A stretch of 36,448 nt of DNA from an uncultured Clostridia bacterium (GCA_946562005.1 CAMNVD010000003.1:1-36448), one strand, 5' to 3'; counted from the stretch's first letter, positions 8,998 through 18,975 are shown. Made by a program: numbers and translations. The notes: generated by a model not told the origin, from the letters alone.

Positions 8998-9382
8998 TAT
9001 TAACGCTTTTCTTGGTAACGTGAAGCGTGCGGCAGTAGAAGCAGTTGCTGCTGGAAGCCCAATGTCTTTTCTTCTCGGTAAGGTAACCAGCGTTTCACCT
9101 CTCAAAGTTCAGATAGACCAAAAGCTGGAGCTCATAGAAGCCCAGCTTATCCTTACCAATGCGGTGCGGGATTACACCGTCAATATGACGGTAAACCATG
9201 AAACAGAAGCGGCCGCTGGCGGCAGTGGTGATGCAGCCTTTGCTAGCCATAAACATAGCTACACAGGAAAGAAGGCCTATACCGTTCATCTAGGACTAAA
9301 GCCTGGTGAGCAAGTGTTGCTCTTAAGGACAGATGGCGGACAGAAATTCATTATTTTAGATAGATTGGAGGCGCTAGCATGA
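8978..9382 (+). CDS. DUF2577 family tail protein (XkdR-like)
   Basis: Synteny; GKVTSVSPLKVQIDQKLELIEAQLILTNAVRDY; likely TTG start near 8987. Confidence 0.75.
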   Translation: MVHLSADINAFLGNVKRAAVEAVAAGSPMSFLLGKVTSVSPLKVQIDQKLELIEAQLILTNAVRDYTVNMTVNHETEAAAGGSGDAAFASHKHSYTGKKAYTVHLGLKPGEQVLLLRTDGGQKFIILDRLEALA

Positions 9383-9771
9383 TACCGAAAACAGATATGG
9401 ACATGGTAACCTTAAAAACACAAATCCAGTCCAGCGCCACTTATTATCTGGATAAGGAAAACGGAAGAATCCGAGGCGCTGTAGATAAGTTGGAAGCAAT
9501 GAAGCAGGCTATTTATCTCATTCTTCATTCAAAAAGATATGCGCACCTTATTTATTCCTGGAACTACGGTACAGAACTACGAGACCTGATAGGGGGCAAT
9601 AAAGCATATGTATTGCCGGAGATAAAGCGCTGCATTACCGAAGCGCTCCTCCAGGACGACCGTATCACAGAAGTGGATAACTTTGTCTTTGAGACACGTG
9701 GAGCAAAAGTCCATGTGTCTTTTACGGTTCATACCATTTTTGGTGAGATAGCAGAGGAGGTGAATATTTAA
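9379..9771 (+). CDS. DUF2634 baseplate wedge protein (XkdS-like)
   Basis: ATGA coupling and synteny; YSWNYGTELRDLIG. Confidence 0.82.
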   Translation: MIPKTDMDMVTLKTQIQSSATYYLDKENGRIRGAVDKLEAMKQAIYLILHSKRYAHLIYSWNYGTELRDLIGGNKAYVLPEIKRCITEALLQDDRITEVDNFVFETRGAKVHVSFTVHTIFGEIAEEVNI

Positions 9772-10829
9772 TGTATGAAAATAAAACCTATGAAATCATT
9801 CTACGGGAGAAGTTAGCACGGGTAGCCGACAGCCTGGATAAGCGGGAGGGCTCTATCATCTATGACGCCTTGGCGCCGAACTCTTTAGAGAGTGCCATGA
9901 TTTATGCGGCGCTGGATGCTGTCCTTAATGAAACGTTTCCTGATACGGCAAGCAGGGAATACTTGATTCGTCGTTGTGCAGAACGGGGCATCAAGCCCTA
10001 TGTTGCCACAACGGCTCTGGGTATTGGTGAATTTAATGTGGCGGTACCGCTAGGCAGCCGTTTTTCCTGTGGCAAATACAACTGGGTGGTGACGGAACAA
10101 ATAGACACAACACAGTTTTATCTCACTTGTGAGACGGCAGGGGCAGACCCTAACGGCTACACGGGAACGCTTATTCCTATTGATTACATCGAGGGGTTAA
10201 CCATGGCGGCGCTCGTTTCTATTGCTATTAACGGTGAAGATGAAGAGGATACGGAATCTTTGCGGCTGCGCTACTTAAACAGCTTTCACGGGCAGTCTTA
10301 TGGCTTTAACCGTGCTCAGTATGTAGAAGTGGTGGAGGCTCTTCCTGGTGTAGGCGGTTGTAAACCATACCGGGCCTGGAATGGTCCGGGAACGGTGAAG
10401 CTAGTCATTACTGACAGTGAGTATGGTGTGCCATCAACAGAACTGATTGATTCTGTGCAAACTGCCATGGACCCGATTCAGAACAGCGGTGAAGGTGTGG
10501 GACTGGCGCCTATCGACCATGAAGTAACGGTAGCAGGTGTGGCTGCAAGCGCAATCAATATTGCAACCTCTCTTACCTTTGCGTCTGGTTGGACCTTGGA
10601 AGAAGCTTTGCCTTACATCCAACAAGCTATTGATGACTATTTTGACGAGTTAAACGTTACTTGGGCAAGAGAAGAAAATCTCTTAGTGCGGATTTCTCAG
10701 ATTGAATACCGGTTGCTTGCGCTTGCCGGGGTGGTGGATATTAGTGGTACCACCTTAAATGGCAGCACTGGTAATCTTCTGCTGGATAAAAATGCTATTG
10801 CCGTAAGGGGGACTTTTACCAATGAATAA
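9771..10829 (+). CDS. Baseplate J/gp47 family protein (XkdT-like)
   Basis: Baseplate J-like: REGSIIYDALAPNSLE, SREYLIRRCAERGI, GEDEEDTESLRLRYLNS. Confidence 0.92.
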   Translation: MYENKTYEIILREKLARVADSLDKREGSIIYDALAPNSLESAMIYAALDAVLNETFPDTASREYLIRRCAERGIKPYVATTALGIGEFNVAVPLGSRFSCGKYNWVVTEQIDTTQFYLTCETAGADPNGYTGTLIPIDYIEGLTMAALVSIAINGEDEEDTESLRLRYLNSFHGQSYGFNRAQYVEVVEALPGVGGCKPYRAWNGPGTVKLVITDSEYGVPSTELIDSVQTAMDPIQNSGEGVGLAPIDHEVTVAGVAASAINIATSLTFASGWTLEEALPYIQQAIDDYFDELNVTWAREENLLVRISQIEYRLLALAGVVDISGTTLNGSTGNLLLDKNAIAVRGTFTNE

Positions 10830-11382
10830 TTTTAACACAGCTAGAACTATTGATTTATTGGGGTATTTGCCGGATGTGTTAAAAGATACTAAGGAAATGC
10901 AGGCCATTATGGCGGCAGAAATGCCGGAAATCCAGGCTCTTTGGCAGGCTTGTGAGGATGTGCTAAACGACCAATTCATTGTGGAAGCGACAGAAAACGG
11001 CGTGGCACGCCGAGAAAAGATGCTTGGTATATCTCCTTTTGCAACAGATACCTTAGATGATAGAAAATTCCGCATTTTGAGCCGCTATAATGAGCAGCTG
11101 CCTTATACGCGGCAAAGCCTTAGGCAACGGCTAGCCACTCTTTGCGGCGAAGATGGCTATAGTATAGAATTTCTCACCAAAGATTTTACGGTGAAAGTGA
11201 AAGTGGAATTGACTGTTAAAAAGCAGGAGGCAGCAGTTGGGGAAATGCTGGAGCGAGTGTTGCCTTATAATATGGCGTTTACCGTGGAGCTATTGTACAA
11301 CCAATGGCAAATGTTGGAAGATAGCACCTGGGAAGCTTTTGCTTCCAAAACTTGGAATGAAATACGAGAGGAGGTTTTATAA
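10822..11382 (+). CDS. DUF2313 tail protein (XkdU/YmfQ-like)
   Basis: Synteny; LLGYLPDVLKDTKEMQAI. Confidence 0.85.
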   Translation: MNNFNTARTIDLLGYLPDVLKDTKEMQAIMAAEMPEIQALWQACEDVLNDQFIVEATENGVARREKMLGISPFATDTLDDRKFRILSRYNEQLPYTRQSLRQRLATLCGEDGYSIEFLTKDFTVKVKVELTVKKQEAAVGEMLERVLPYNMAFTVELLYNQWQMLEDSTWEAFASKTWNEIREEVL

Positions 11383-13506
11383 ATGGCGGATTATACGAAA
11401 AATTACAACTTAAAAAAGCCCTCCCCCGAGGACTTTGTGGATATTGCCGACATCAACGGCAATATGGATAAGATAGATGAGGCGTTACAGGAATGTAAAG
11501 ATAGTCTTTTAAGCAAAGAAGACAAAGAAAGGCTTGACACATTGCTGAATCCTGCTGATGAAGATATCCTTTTTGCTGTGCCAGGCGAAGATGGTGATAA
11601 TGCCATAGAAGTGAAAAAAGACAAAGAAACAGTTATCCGGAATAATCTTAATGTGGGAGAGGATAACCTTGTTTATGGGAAAGGCGCTGTTGTCGAAGGA
11701 CGAAAATCTATAGCTGTACCAGGCACGCTATATAATATTATAAGTTCTGATATTGAAAACAACCAGATTACCCTAGAAAACCCTTTATCTGCTAATGAAA
11801 TAGGGCGAAAGGTTATTCTCCATGCTACATCTGCTGCTAGAATTCCAGTGGAAGTAGAAATTTTAGGGATAGATGAAACTGGTCAAATTGTTACTGTATC
11901 AGAGTTAGCATATTCTTATAATAAATTGCTTTTACCTACAACAATCAGTACAAGCAGCTTTAATTATACAGCTCATGCAGAGGGTTCTAAAACCATTGCC
12001 TGTGGGATTACCGGTAGTCACGCAGAGGGGCGGCGAACAATTGCAAGTGGTATCAATGCTCATGCGGAAAATTTTGCTACAGAAGCAAGGGGGAGTTATT
12101 CTCACGCTGAAGGATATTATACGAAGGCAAATGGAGGCTATCAGCACGTACAAGGGAAGTATAACATTGAAGATACGGAAAGCAAGTATGCGGATATTGT
12201 TGGTAACGGCTCATCGGAAAGCAGTCGCTCTAATGCTTATACCTTAGACTGGAATGGTAACGGTTGGTATGCTGGAGATGTGGAAAGCGCTGTCGGTGGG
12301 AAGCTTAGTGAAAAGGCGGATAAAATTTATGTTGACAGTGCGGTTGCTAATTTAGGGCAAGCCGGAATAAAATTTACCAATGTTACAATTGGCGGGAAAA
12401 TGCAAAAAGCGAGTTCTCCATCGGTTTTAAGTGAGAGTCGAAGCGAACCTGCTACAACGTCAATTGGTAATTATGCCTTATTCGGAGGGGGTGGAGGTAG
12501 TTCATCGGTGGTAGATGTGTATAATACCAGTTTGAGTAGAAGCACACCAACCCCATTAAGTGTGGGAAGAAGTGAATTAGCGTCTACAACAGTTGGAAAT
12601 TATGCCTTGTTTGCGGGAGGTTATGCCAGTGCCGCCTCTGCAGTAGTGGATGCATATAATGCCAGTTTAAGCAGAAGCACTCCAGCGCCTTTAGCAACTG
12701 CTAAACGTTCTATGCTAGGGGGAACTATTGGAAATTATGCACTGTTTGCTGGTGGGAGCGCGACAACTATTGATGCTTATAATACCAGCTTAACTAAAAT
12801 AACAGTTACGGATTTAAGCCGAATGGCATCGAATAGTAGTGCTGTAACAGCTGTTGGTAATTATGTTCTTTTTAATAGTAGCTATTACAATAGTGGCCCA
12901 TGGTATACTCAAGTAGATGCTTATAATACAAGCGTTACTAAAACCTTGTTGGATGCTTATGAGGCAGGGTGGTCGGAATCAGCTGCGACAACGATTGGTG
13001 GCTATGCTTTATTTGCCGGAGGTTATCATCAGTCTTCTATCTTTACTGCAAATATATATGTTTATGATGCTGGTTTAACAAGAACAATGCCTACTCAATT
13101 AAGTAAGGCAAGGGAATTTATGGGCGCAACAACTGTTGGCGGATTTGCTTTGTTTGCGGGTGGTAGCAGTGGTAGGGGAAGCGCTACCACTTATTATGAT
13201 GTTGTGGATATTTATAATGAAAATTTAACAAAATCAGTTGGCTCAAGTTTAAAAGAAAAAAGGAATCATCTCGTAGGCGGAACTGTTGGCAGTTATGCCC
13301 TATTTGCCTATAGTGATGGCACCTTTGATACTTACAAAGAGATTGTTGCCGAACTTGCTATACCTGCTTTTAGTAAATACTATTTTACCGGGGTTACAAC
13401 AAGTGAGCAAACAACTATTAAAGGAAGAACGATTACCAGTAGTATTCCGTTAACTGGATATATCAAAAAAATTACAGAATTAAGCGGCATGATAACCGCA
13501 AATTAA
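11383..13506 (+). CDS. Tail fibre / receptor-binding protein with HAEG (YadA-like) stalk and Kelch-like propeller repeats
   Basis: N-terminal NYNLKKPSPEDFVDIADINGNMDKID; AHAEGSKT..SHAEG..; about seven repeats of GNYALFAGG..VDAYNxSLxRSTP. Confidence 0.87.
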   Translation: MADYTKNYNLKKPSPEDFVDIADINGNMDKIDEALQECKDSLLSKEDKERLDTLLNPADEDILFAVPGEDGDNAIEVKKDKETVIRNNLNVGEDNLVYGKGAVVEGRKSIAVPGTLYNIISSDIENNQITLENPLSANEIGRKVILHATSAARIPVEVEILGIDETGQIVTVSELAYSYNKLLLPTTISTSSFNYTAHAEGSKTIACGITGSHAEGRRTIASGINAHAENFATEARGSYSHAEGYYTKANGGYQHVQGKYNIEDTESKYADIVGNGSSESSRSNAYTLDWNGNGWYAGDVESAVGGKLSEKADKIYVDSAVANLGQAGIKFTNVTIGGKMQKASSPSVLSESRSEPATTSIGNYALFGGGGGSSSVVDVYNTSLSRSTPTPLSVGRSELASTTVGNYALFAGGYASAASAVVDAYNASLSRSTPAPLATAKRSMLGGTIGNYALFAGGSATTIDAYNTSLTKITVTDLSRMASNSSAVTAVGNYVLFNSSYYNSGPWYTQVDAYNTSVTKTLLDAYEAGWSESAATTIGGYALFAGGYHQSSIFTANIYVYDAGLTRTMPTQLSKAREFMGATTVGGFALFAGGSSGRGSATTYYDVVDIYNENLTKSVGSSLKEKRNHLVGGTVGSYALFAYSDGTFDTYKEIVAELAIPAFSKYYFTGVTTSEQTTIKGRTITSSIPLTGYIKKITELSGMITAN

Positions 13507-13519
13507 GGAGGAAAAGAAA

Positions 13520-13876
13520 ATGAGTAGATATGCAATTTGGAACAAACAAGATTCTATTATCACCCCGATTGGGGAAGTATTAACAGCCCAGCAGTGGAAG
13601 GAACGCTACCCTGTAGCCGGTGTAGACAGTATCAAAGTGGTATGCGCAGCCGGGGAAATCAACGGCGCCTTCTTTGGTACGCTGGGGCAAATGGTAGATA
13701 TGTATAGTAATCAGGGGTGCGACTTTTCTGCTTGCGTGACAGATGAGGACAAGCTGGCAGCGATTGAAGCCTTTGAAGATGAAATGAATAAACCAGACGA
13801 TACGCCAAGCGCAGAAGAACGAATTGCCGCTGCTATGGAGTACCAAGTAATGGCCACATTACCGGATGCGGAATAA
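13520..13876 (+). CDS. Tail fibre accessory/hypothetical phage protein
   Basis: 118 aa directly downstream of the fibre with RBS AAGGAGG. Confidence 0.5.
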   Translation: MSRYAIWNKQDSIITPIGEVLTAQQWKERYPVAGVDSIKVVCAAGEINGAFFGTLGQMVDMYSNQGCDFSACVTDEDKLAAIEAFEDEMNKPDDTPSAEERIAAAMEYQVMATLPDAE

Positions 13877-13892
13877 GAAAGGAGAAATAGGA

Positions 13893-14027
13893 ATGAACTT
13901 TGTAACCATTAAACGAAACTTTGATAAAGGATTATGGAATCTGGCTATGGTGAAAATGGCAGTAAGGAAGGGCATTATTTCTGCCGAGCAATATGCTGAA
14001 ATCACCGGGGAATCCTATACAAACTAA
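13893..14027 (+). CDS. XkdX family protein (44 aa)
   Basis: MNFVTIKRNFDKGLWNLAMVKMAVRKGIISAEQYAEITGESYTN; RBS GGAG; typical XkdX. Confidence 0.75.
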   Translation: MNFVTIKRNFDKGLWNLAMVKMAVRKGIISAEQYAEITGESYTN

Positions 14028-14064
14028 CCCATTTGTACAATAAAAACATAGAAAAATAGATATA

Positions 14065-14136
14065 AGAAAACACCTGCTACACGAGCTAAAATAAAGTGTT
14101 TTAAGCGTTGTGTTTTAGGGGTGGCAGGTGTTTTCT
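14065..14136. terminator. Long hairpin before holin gene
   Basis: AGAAAACACCTGCTAC / GTGGCAGGTGTTTTCT, 16-bp arms with one G-U. Confidence 0.55.
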
Positions 14137-14577
14137 ATATGGATAATGGATAAAGGAGGCGTGATATTGCGAGAATGTGTTTGTAGTTTATTGGGCGCAT
14201 TAGGCGCCGCTATTTCATATTTATTTGGGGGCTGGGATACGGCCATGATGACCTTACTGCTTTTTATGGGTATTGACTATGTTTGTGGTTTGGTTGTAGC
14301 AGGCTTTTTTAAGAATTCTCCTAAAACGGAAAGCGGTGCATTGGAATCTAGAGCTGGCTGGAAGGGGTTATGTAGAAAGGGTATGACCCTTTTGATCGTG
14401 TTGGTGGCTTATCGTCTGGATTTGATGATGGAAACTGCCATCGTAAAGGATGGTGTGGTGATTGCTTTTTTAGCAAATGAGGTGATTTCCATTATTGAAA
14501 ATGCAGGCCTAATGGGAGTGCCGATTCCTGCTGTGATTACCAATGCCATTGATATGCTAAATAAAAAAGTAGAATAA
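14128..14577 (+). CDS. Phage holin family protein
   Basis: Hydrophobic segments and GWDTAMMTLLLFMGIDYVCGLVVAGF; actual start probably GTG/TTG about 14161-14167 after AAAGGAGG. Confidence 0.82.
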   Translation: MFSIWIMDKGGVILRECVCSLLGALGAAISYLFGGWDTAMMTLLLFMGIDYVCGLVVAGFFKNSPKTESGALESRAGWKGLCRKGMTLLIVLVAYRLDLMMETAIVKDGVVIAFLANEVISIIENAGLMGVPIPAVITNAIDMLNKKVE

Positions 14578-14639
14578 AAATAAAAAGATGGTGAATCACG
14601 CAAGCAAATATGTGGTAAAATAAGTATAGATGGAAATAG

Positions 14640-14683
14640 GAAAAGCACCCAAGGCAGTAGAGCCGGGGGTGCTTTTTTCTATG
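14640..14683 (+). terminator. Intrinsic terminator
   Basis: AAAAGCACCCAAGGCAGTAGAGCCGGGGGTGCTTTTTT. Confidence 0.75.
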
Positions 14684-14702
14684 GAGAAAAGGAGGTGAGA
14701 AT

Positions 14703-15281
14703 ATGACATTACCATATGAAGGGAAAATCCGGGTAACGAAACTCTATGGTACACCGCCGCCTAAAGGCTTTACCTATGCGGCAGGGAAACATAGCGGTAT
14801 GGACCTTGTAGGGGTGAATAGTAAAAATGTCCGGGCTGTTGCAGCAGGGACAGTGATTCGTTCTGGCTATGACCCTAGTGGCTGGGGTAACTATGTGGTT
14901 ATCTCTCAAGTGGATGGCTATAGCTGCATCTATGCTCATTTAAATAAACGAAATGTGGTAGTAGATGAAAAAGTCCAGGCTGGGCAGATTCTGGGTATAG
15001 AGGGCAATACCGGCAATGTAACCGGTAGCCACCTGCACTTGGAGCTAAGGAAAGTCTATGCGGACCGAATGACGACTATAGACCCGGCAGAGTACTTAAA
15101 GATTAAGAAAAAGACAGGAGACTTGGAAATGGAAAAAGACACGAATGCTGTAAGCGACTGGGCGAAGGAAGCCTGGGCTTGGGCAAAAGAAAAAGAGCTC
15201 TTGGATGGCACTCGTCCTCAGGAGCCTATTACCCGAGAAGAAATGGCGGTAGTTCTGGAGCGGTTGGCTGCTGCAAACTAG
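14703..15281 (+). CDS. M23 family peptidase endolysin with C-terminal SLH-like segment
   Basis: HSGMDLVGVNSKNVRAVAAGTV, GSHLHLELR; C-terminal WAKEAWAWAKEKELLDGTRPQEPITREEMAVVLERL. Confidence 0.87.
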   Translation: MTLPYEGKIRVTKLYGTPPPKGFTYAAGKHSGMDLVGVNSKNVRAVAAGTVIRSGYDPSGWGNYVVISQVDGYSCIYAHLNKRNVVVDEKVQAGQILGIEGNTGNVTGSHLHLELRKVYADRMTTIDPAEYLKIKKKTGDLEMEKDTNAVSDWAKEAWAWAKEKELLDGTRPQEPITREEMAVVLERLAAAN

Positions 15282-15382
15282 ATAAGATTTAGGTTATCCG
15301 GGAAGGTTGCGAGGCGAGCTGTATAGGTCTAGTTTTAGTTGTGTTTGTAAAAATATGGTTTTGCAAAAGATGAAAAATTTCC

Positions 15383-15411
15383 TTGACACCATTACCATGA
15401 AAGCTTATAAT
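15383..15411 (+). promoter_or_regulatory. Promoter of the T-box/trpB unit
   Basis: TTGACA - 17 bp - TATAAT. Confidence 0.8.
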
Positions 15412-15414
15412 GCA

Positions 15415-15710
15415 ACTAAACCAGAGAGAAAGTGTAAGTAGGCAAAGCAGGTACCTTACAGAGAGCCGCCGGCGGTGTGAGTGTGGCAGGGAGTGTTTCG
15501 CTGAATGGGCTTTTGAGGGCAATCCGAAATGGATGATAACATCATCTGTCAGTAGGTGCGACGGAGGGGCACTCCGTTATCAAGACCGGCGTATGTATGT
15601 ACGCGCAGAGGTGGACGCAAAAGATGATGCGTCAAGCCGGGTGGTACCGCAGAAGTGTATGTTAACGCTTTTGTCCCAGCATTTTATGGGGCAAAAGCGT
15701 TTTTTTATAT
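15415..15710 (+). promoter_or_regulatory. T-box leader, probably tRNA-Trp responsive
   Basis: T-box sequence CCGGGTGGTACCGCAG; candidate UGG specifier in CCGAAATGGATGA; terminator AACGCTTTTGTCCC...GGGGCAAAAGCGTTTTTTT. Confidence 0.9.
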
Positions 15711-15763
15711 TCTTTTCTCTATTTTGTCCCTTGAGAAAATATGAAACAAAGGAGAGACTGCAC

Positions 15764-17137
15764 ATGACAGAAAAGAAAATCCCTTATAAAATCTATCTAA
15801 CAGAAGAGGAAATGCCCAAACAATGGTATAATCTCCGGGCTGATATGCCTACCAAACCGGCGCCGCTTTTAAATCCTGCTACCTTAGAACCAATGACTGC
15901 CGCAGAGTTAGAAGGCGTATTCTGTAAAGAGTTAGTACGGCAAGAACTGGATAATGATACCCCTTATTTTGATATTCCTACGGAAATCCGTGATTTCTAT
16001 AAAATGTATCGTCCAGCGCCGCTGGTGCGGGCTTATTGCTTAGAGGAAAAACTGCAAACACCGGCAAAAATTTATTATAAATTTGAAGGCAACAACACTT
16101 CCGGTTCTCATAAGCTGAACTCTGCCATTGCTCAGGCTTATTATGCCAAGGCCCAGGGGCTCAAAGGGGTAACGACGGAAACCGGCGCCGGACAATGGGG
16201 AACGGCGCTTTCTATGGCTTGCGGTTACCTAGGTCTGGACTGCAAGGTATTTATGGTGAAATGCTCCTATGAACAAAAGCCATTCCGCCGTGAAGTCATG
16301 CGGGTACACGGTGCATCCGTGGTGCCATCTCCTTCAGAAAGCACAGAGGTAGGCCGGAAAATCTTAGCGGAGTTTCCCGGGACCACTGGTTCTCTGGGGT
16401 GCGCTATTAGTGAAGCAGTAGAAGTAGCGGTGAAAACGCCGGGTTATCGTTATGTATTAGGCAGTGTGCTTAATCAGGTATTACTTCATCAATCCATTAT
16501 TGGTCTGGAAGCAAAGCTAGCCCTAGATAAATATGATGTGAAGCCGGATATTATTATTGGCTGTGCTGGGGGCGGCAGCAATTTAGGCGGGCTCATTGCG
16601 CCTTTTATGGGGGAAAAATTAAGGGGCGAGGCAGATTATCGTTTCATTGTAGTAGAGCCGGCTTCCTGTCCATCCTTTACTCGTGGGGAATATCGCTATG
16701 ATTTCTGCGACACGGGAATGGTTTGTCCTCTTGCTAAAATGTATACTCTGGGTAGTAGCTTTATGCCGTCTGCCGACCATGCAGGGGGCTTACGTTTCCA
16801 CGGCATGAGTAGCACATTAAGTCAGCTTTATGCGGACGGCTATATGGAGGCTACTTCTGTCTGCCAAACAGAGGTGTTCCAAGCGGCGGAAGAATTTGCT
16901 CGGGTAGAGGGCATCCTGCCGGCGCCGGAATCTAGCCATGCCATCCTTGCAGCTATCAATGAAGCGAAGAAATGTAAAGAAACCGGTGAGGAAAAAACCA
17001 TTCTCTTTGGCCTGACGGGGACTGGTTACTTTGATTTTTTTGCTTATGAAAAATTCCATGATGGTGAAATGAAAAACTATATTCCTACCGATGAAGAAAT
17101 CGCAGCTTCGCTAGGAAAGCTACCAAAAGTAGAATAA
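15764..17137 (+). CDS. trpB: TrpB2-type tryptophan synthase beta subunit
   Basis: KFEGNNTSGSHKLNSA PLP-lysine motif, TGAGQWGTALSMA, GCAGGGSNLGG; long TrpB2-like N-terminus. Track start at 15410 lies inside the T-box. Confidence 0.92.
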   Translation: MTEKKIPYKIYLTEEEMPKQWYNLRADMPTKPAPLLNPATLEPMTAAELEGVFCKELVRQELDNDTPYFDIPTEIRDFYKMYRPAPLVRAYCLEEKLQTPAKIYYKFEGNNTSGSHKLNSAIAQAYYAKAQGLKGVTTETGAGQWGTALSMACGYLGLDCKVFMVKCSYEQKPFRREVMRVHGASVVPSPSESTEVGRKILAEFPGTTGSLGCAISEAVEVAVKTPGYRYVLGSVLNQVLLHQSIIGLEAKLALDKYDVKPDIIIGCAGGGSNLGGLIAPFMGEKLRGEADYRFIVVEPASCPSFTRGEYRYDFCDTGMVCPLAKMYTLGSSFMPSADHAGGLRFHGMSSTLSQLYADGYMEATSVCQTEVFQAAEEFARVEGILPAPESSHAILAAINEAKKCKETGEEKTILFGLTGTGYFDFFAYEKFHDGEMKNYIPTDEEIAASLGKLPKVE

Positions 17138-17198
17138 AGAGATAACCGTACCTGAGGCGGTATGGGATAGGTTAGCGGGTAGACAGGGTCTTAGGGCC

Positions 17199-17211
17199 TA
17201 TGGTAAAATAA
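17199..17211. repeat. Putative attL core (13-bp direct repeat TATGGTAAAATAA)
   Basis: Identical 13-mer at 32288-32300, bracketing the integrase-containing region. Confidence 0.6.
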
Positions 17212-17216
17212 AAACC

Positions 17217-17262
17217 AGCCCCCCAAAAAACCTTGATTTTATAAGGGATTTCGGGGGCTTTG
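17217..17262 (-). terminator. Terminator of integrase gene
   Basis: AGCCCCC...GGGGGCT hairpin immediately downstream of the integrase stop. Confidence 0.65.
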
Positions 17263-17299
17263 TTGCAAATGTGTTACATTGAACTATTGAATTGAACAC

Positions 17300-18301
17300 C
17301 TAAATTGAAATCAGTTCAACGGTTGCCCGTAGTTCTTCTATTGTCTTGTGGTTATATACCCGGTTGCCCGTATCTTTGGAAGTATGCCCCATAAGTAAAT
17401 CAATGCAGCGGCGATTTCCCCCAGCAGCATCAAGCAAGGTTTCAAAGGTGTGGCGGCACTCATGCGGGGTGTGCTGCATTTCCAGCTTCCCCATGATTTC
17501 AGCCCATATTGCCCGGTAAGCGGTGGTTGAAATTGGCTTGCCATTTTGGGAGATCAGCCGGGGCGGGTTGCTGGCAAGGCGGGCTTCTATAAATCCCTTG
17601 ATTTTGGGGTGTATGGGAACAATGCGCCCTTTTCCGGCTTTCGTCTTTGTGCCGCCCTTCATAGTTCCGGCTTCAAGGTCAATATCTTCCGGGCGTAACG
17701 CCAACAGTTCAGAGATACGCCAACCGGAATATATGAAGATAAGCACGGTATCAATCCATTCTTCCACTTGGTGTTTCCATAACCGGGCAATTTCTTCATT
17801 GGTGAACGGTAGGCGGCTTGTGGGCGGGATAGGTTCAGAAGAAAGCAGATCAGAATAACGGCAGGACGATATATCCAGTTCAAGGGCGAATTTATCTAAA
17901 TGCCCCCAAAGGTTTTTGATTGCGCCTTGCGTGGAATAGCCCTTGCCGCAACTATCAATAATATCTTGCATATGATAGGCTTTGATTTGTCTGTATGGCA
18001 TACTGCTTAATGGGGCGCAGTATTTGAAGGCTGATTTCAGGGAACTTTGGTTTGACTTACCCAATTTTGGGGCTTTCTTCTCTTGCCAAAGGTCAAACAA
18101 TTCTTGCAGCGTGATTTTCACCTTGTCAATATCCCACGGGTTGGCGTTGTACGCCGCCAACATTGCAAGCCCTTCTTCCCGGCTTGCCGCATAGCCGATA
18201 ATGGCACAACCCCCGCCTTCGTCTGTTTTCCGCACGATATACGGGCGGCGGCGTTTTCCTGATAGTTTGCTGATTGATCCGTATTTGTTGGGTAGCTTCA
18301 T
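17300..18301 (-). CDS. int: Tyrosine-type site-specific integrase
   Basis: FIYSGWRISELLALRPEDID, HTPHECRHTFETLL, LMGHTSKDTGNRVYNH (R...HxxR...Y pattern); likely start ATGAAGCTACCC after GGACGG. Confidence 0.92.
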   Translation of the reverse strand: MKLPNKYGSISKLSGKRRRPYIVRKTDEGGGCAIIGYAASREEGLAMLAAYNANPWDIDKVKITLQELFDLWQEKKAPKLGKSNQSSLKSAFKYCAPLSSMPYRQIKAYHMQDIIDSCGKGYSTQGAIKNLWGHLDKFALELDISSCRYSDLLSSEPIPPTSRLPFTNEEIARLWKHQVEEWIDTVLIFIYSGWRISELLALRPEDIDLEAGTMKGGTKTKAGKGRIVPIHPKIKGFIEARLASNPPRLISQNGKPISTTAYRAIWAEIMGKLEMQHTPHECRHTFETLLDAAGGNRRCIDLLMGHTSKDTGNRVYNHKTIEELRATVELISI

Positions 18302-18510
18302 TGTACCGTCCTTTCTTGACTTCTGAACCAAAGAACGGTATAATAACAATAGCCATTCAATGATTCTTTGATCGGGTTCGTTGTTTGGTGCTTCGGAAAT
18401 CCTCTGGTATTGCAGTACCGGGGGATTTTCTTTTACCTGAATACTCCCCGCTATCACTTGCAGATGATTAGCGGGCGTTTAAGCCGTTGCCCTTTGCAGA
18501 GGGTGGCGGC

Positions 18511-18975
18511 TTATTTCTTTTTCTGTTGTTCTAAAACTTTCTTGTAAAACCTTCCTTCAATCGCTTCTTTTGCCCCAGCTTGCAGTTCTTCAAATTCTGA
18601 TTGTGTAAATTTCGCCTGGTGTCCATCTTTTCCCAATTCAGCAGTATAACTTTCGCCTTCTTCATTTTCTGGTGTAAAGTCAACGGAAAAGCCCATTTCT
18701 TTCAAATAAGCTGTTACCGCCCCAAAGCGTGCTACATTTTCGCCCATATCAGGATATTGCTTATCAAATTCTTCCCAAATGGAAGTATCAGCTAAATCCC
18801 GCAAGTGAACGCCCAAAGCCTTAGCAATTTTGATTAGTATATCTTGCTTAGGTTCACGCTGTTCCTTTTCATATCGCATGATGGCAACACCTGATAAACC
18901 AACCATATATCCTAATTCCTCTTGCGTGTATCCTTTTTCTTTTCTGAAATGCTTGATATTTTCGCCTACGGTCAT
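18511..18975 (-). CDS. XRE-family HTH repressor
   Basis: MTVGENIKHFRKEKGYTQEELGYMVGLSGVAIMRYEKEQREP after AAGGAGGTGAATTT. Confidence 0.85.
   Translation of the reverse strand: MTVGENIKHFRKEKGYTQEELGYMVGLSGVAIMRYEKEQREPKQDILIKIAKALGVHLRDLADTSIWEEFDKQYPDMGENVARFGAVTAYLKEMGFSVDFTPENEEGESYTAELGKDGHQAKFTQSEFEELQAGAKEAIEGRFYKKVLEQQKKK

Noticed and set aside
11975-12247. ORF 11975..12247 (+)
   Set aside because: Alternate frame inside the fibre gene; no independent support.
12400-13360. Fibre repeats as a diversity-generating retroelement target
   Set aside because: No reverse transcriptase or template repeat seen in the window.
15410-15763. N-terminal 118 codons of the track ORF 15410..17137
   Set aside because: They overlap the T-box leader and terminator; true TrpB start is ATG 15764 with a RBS.
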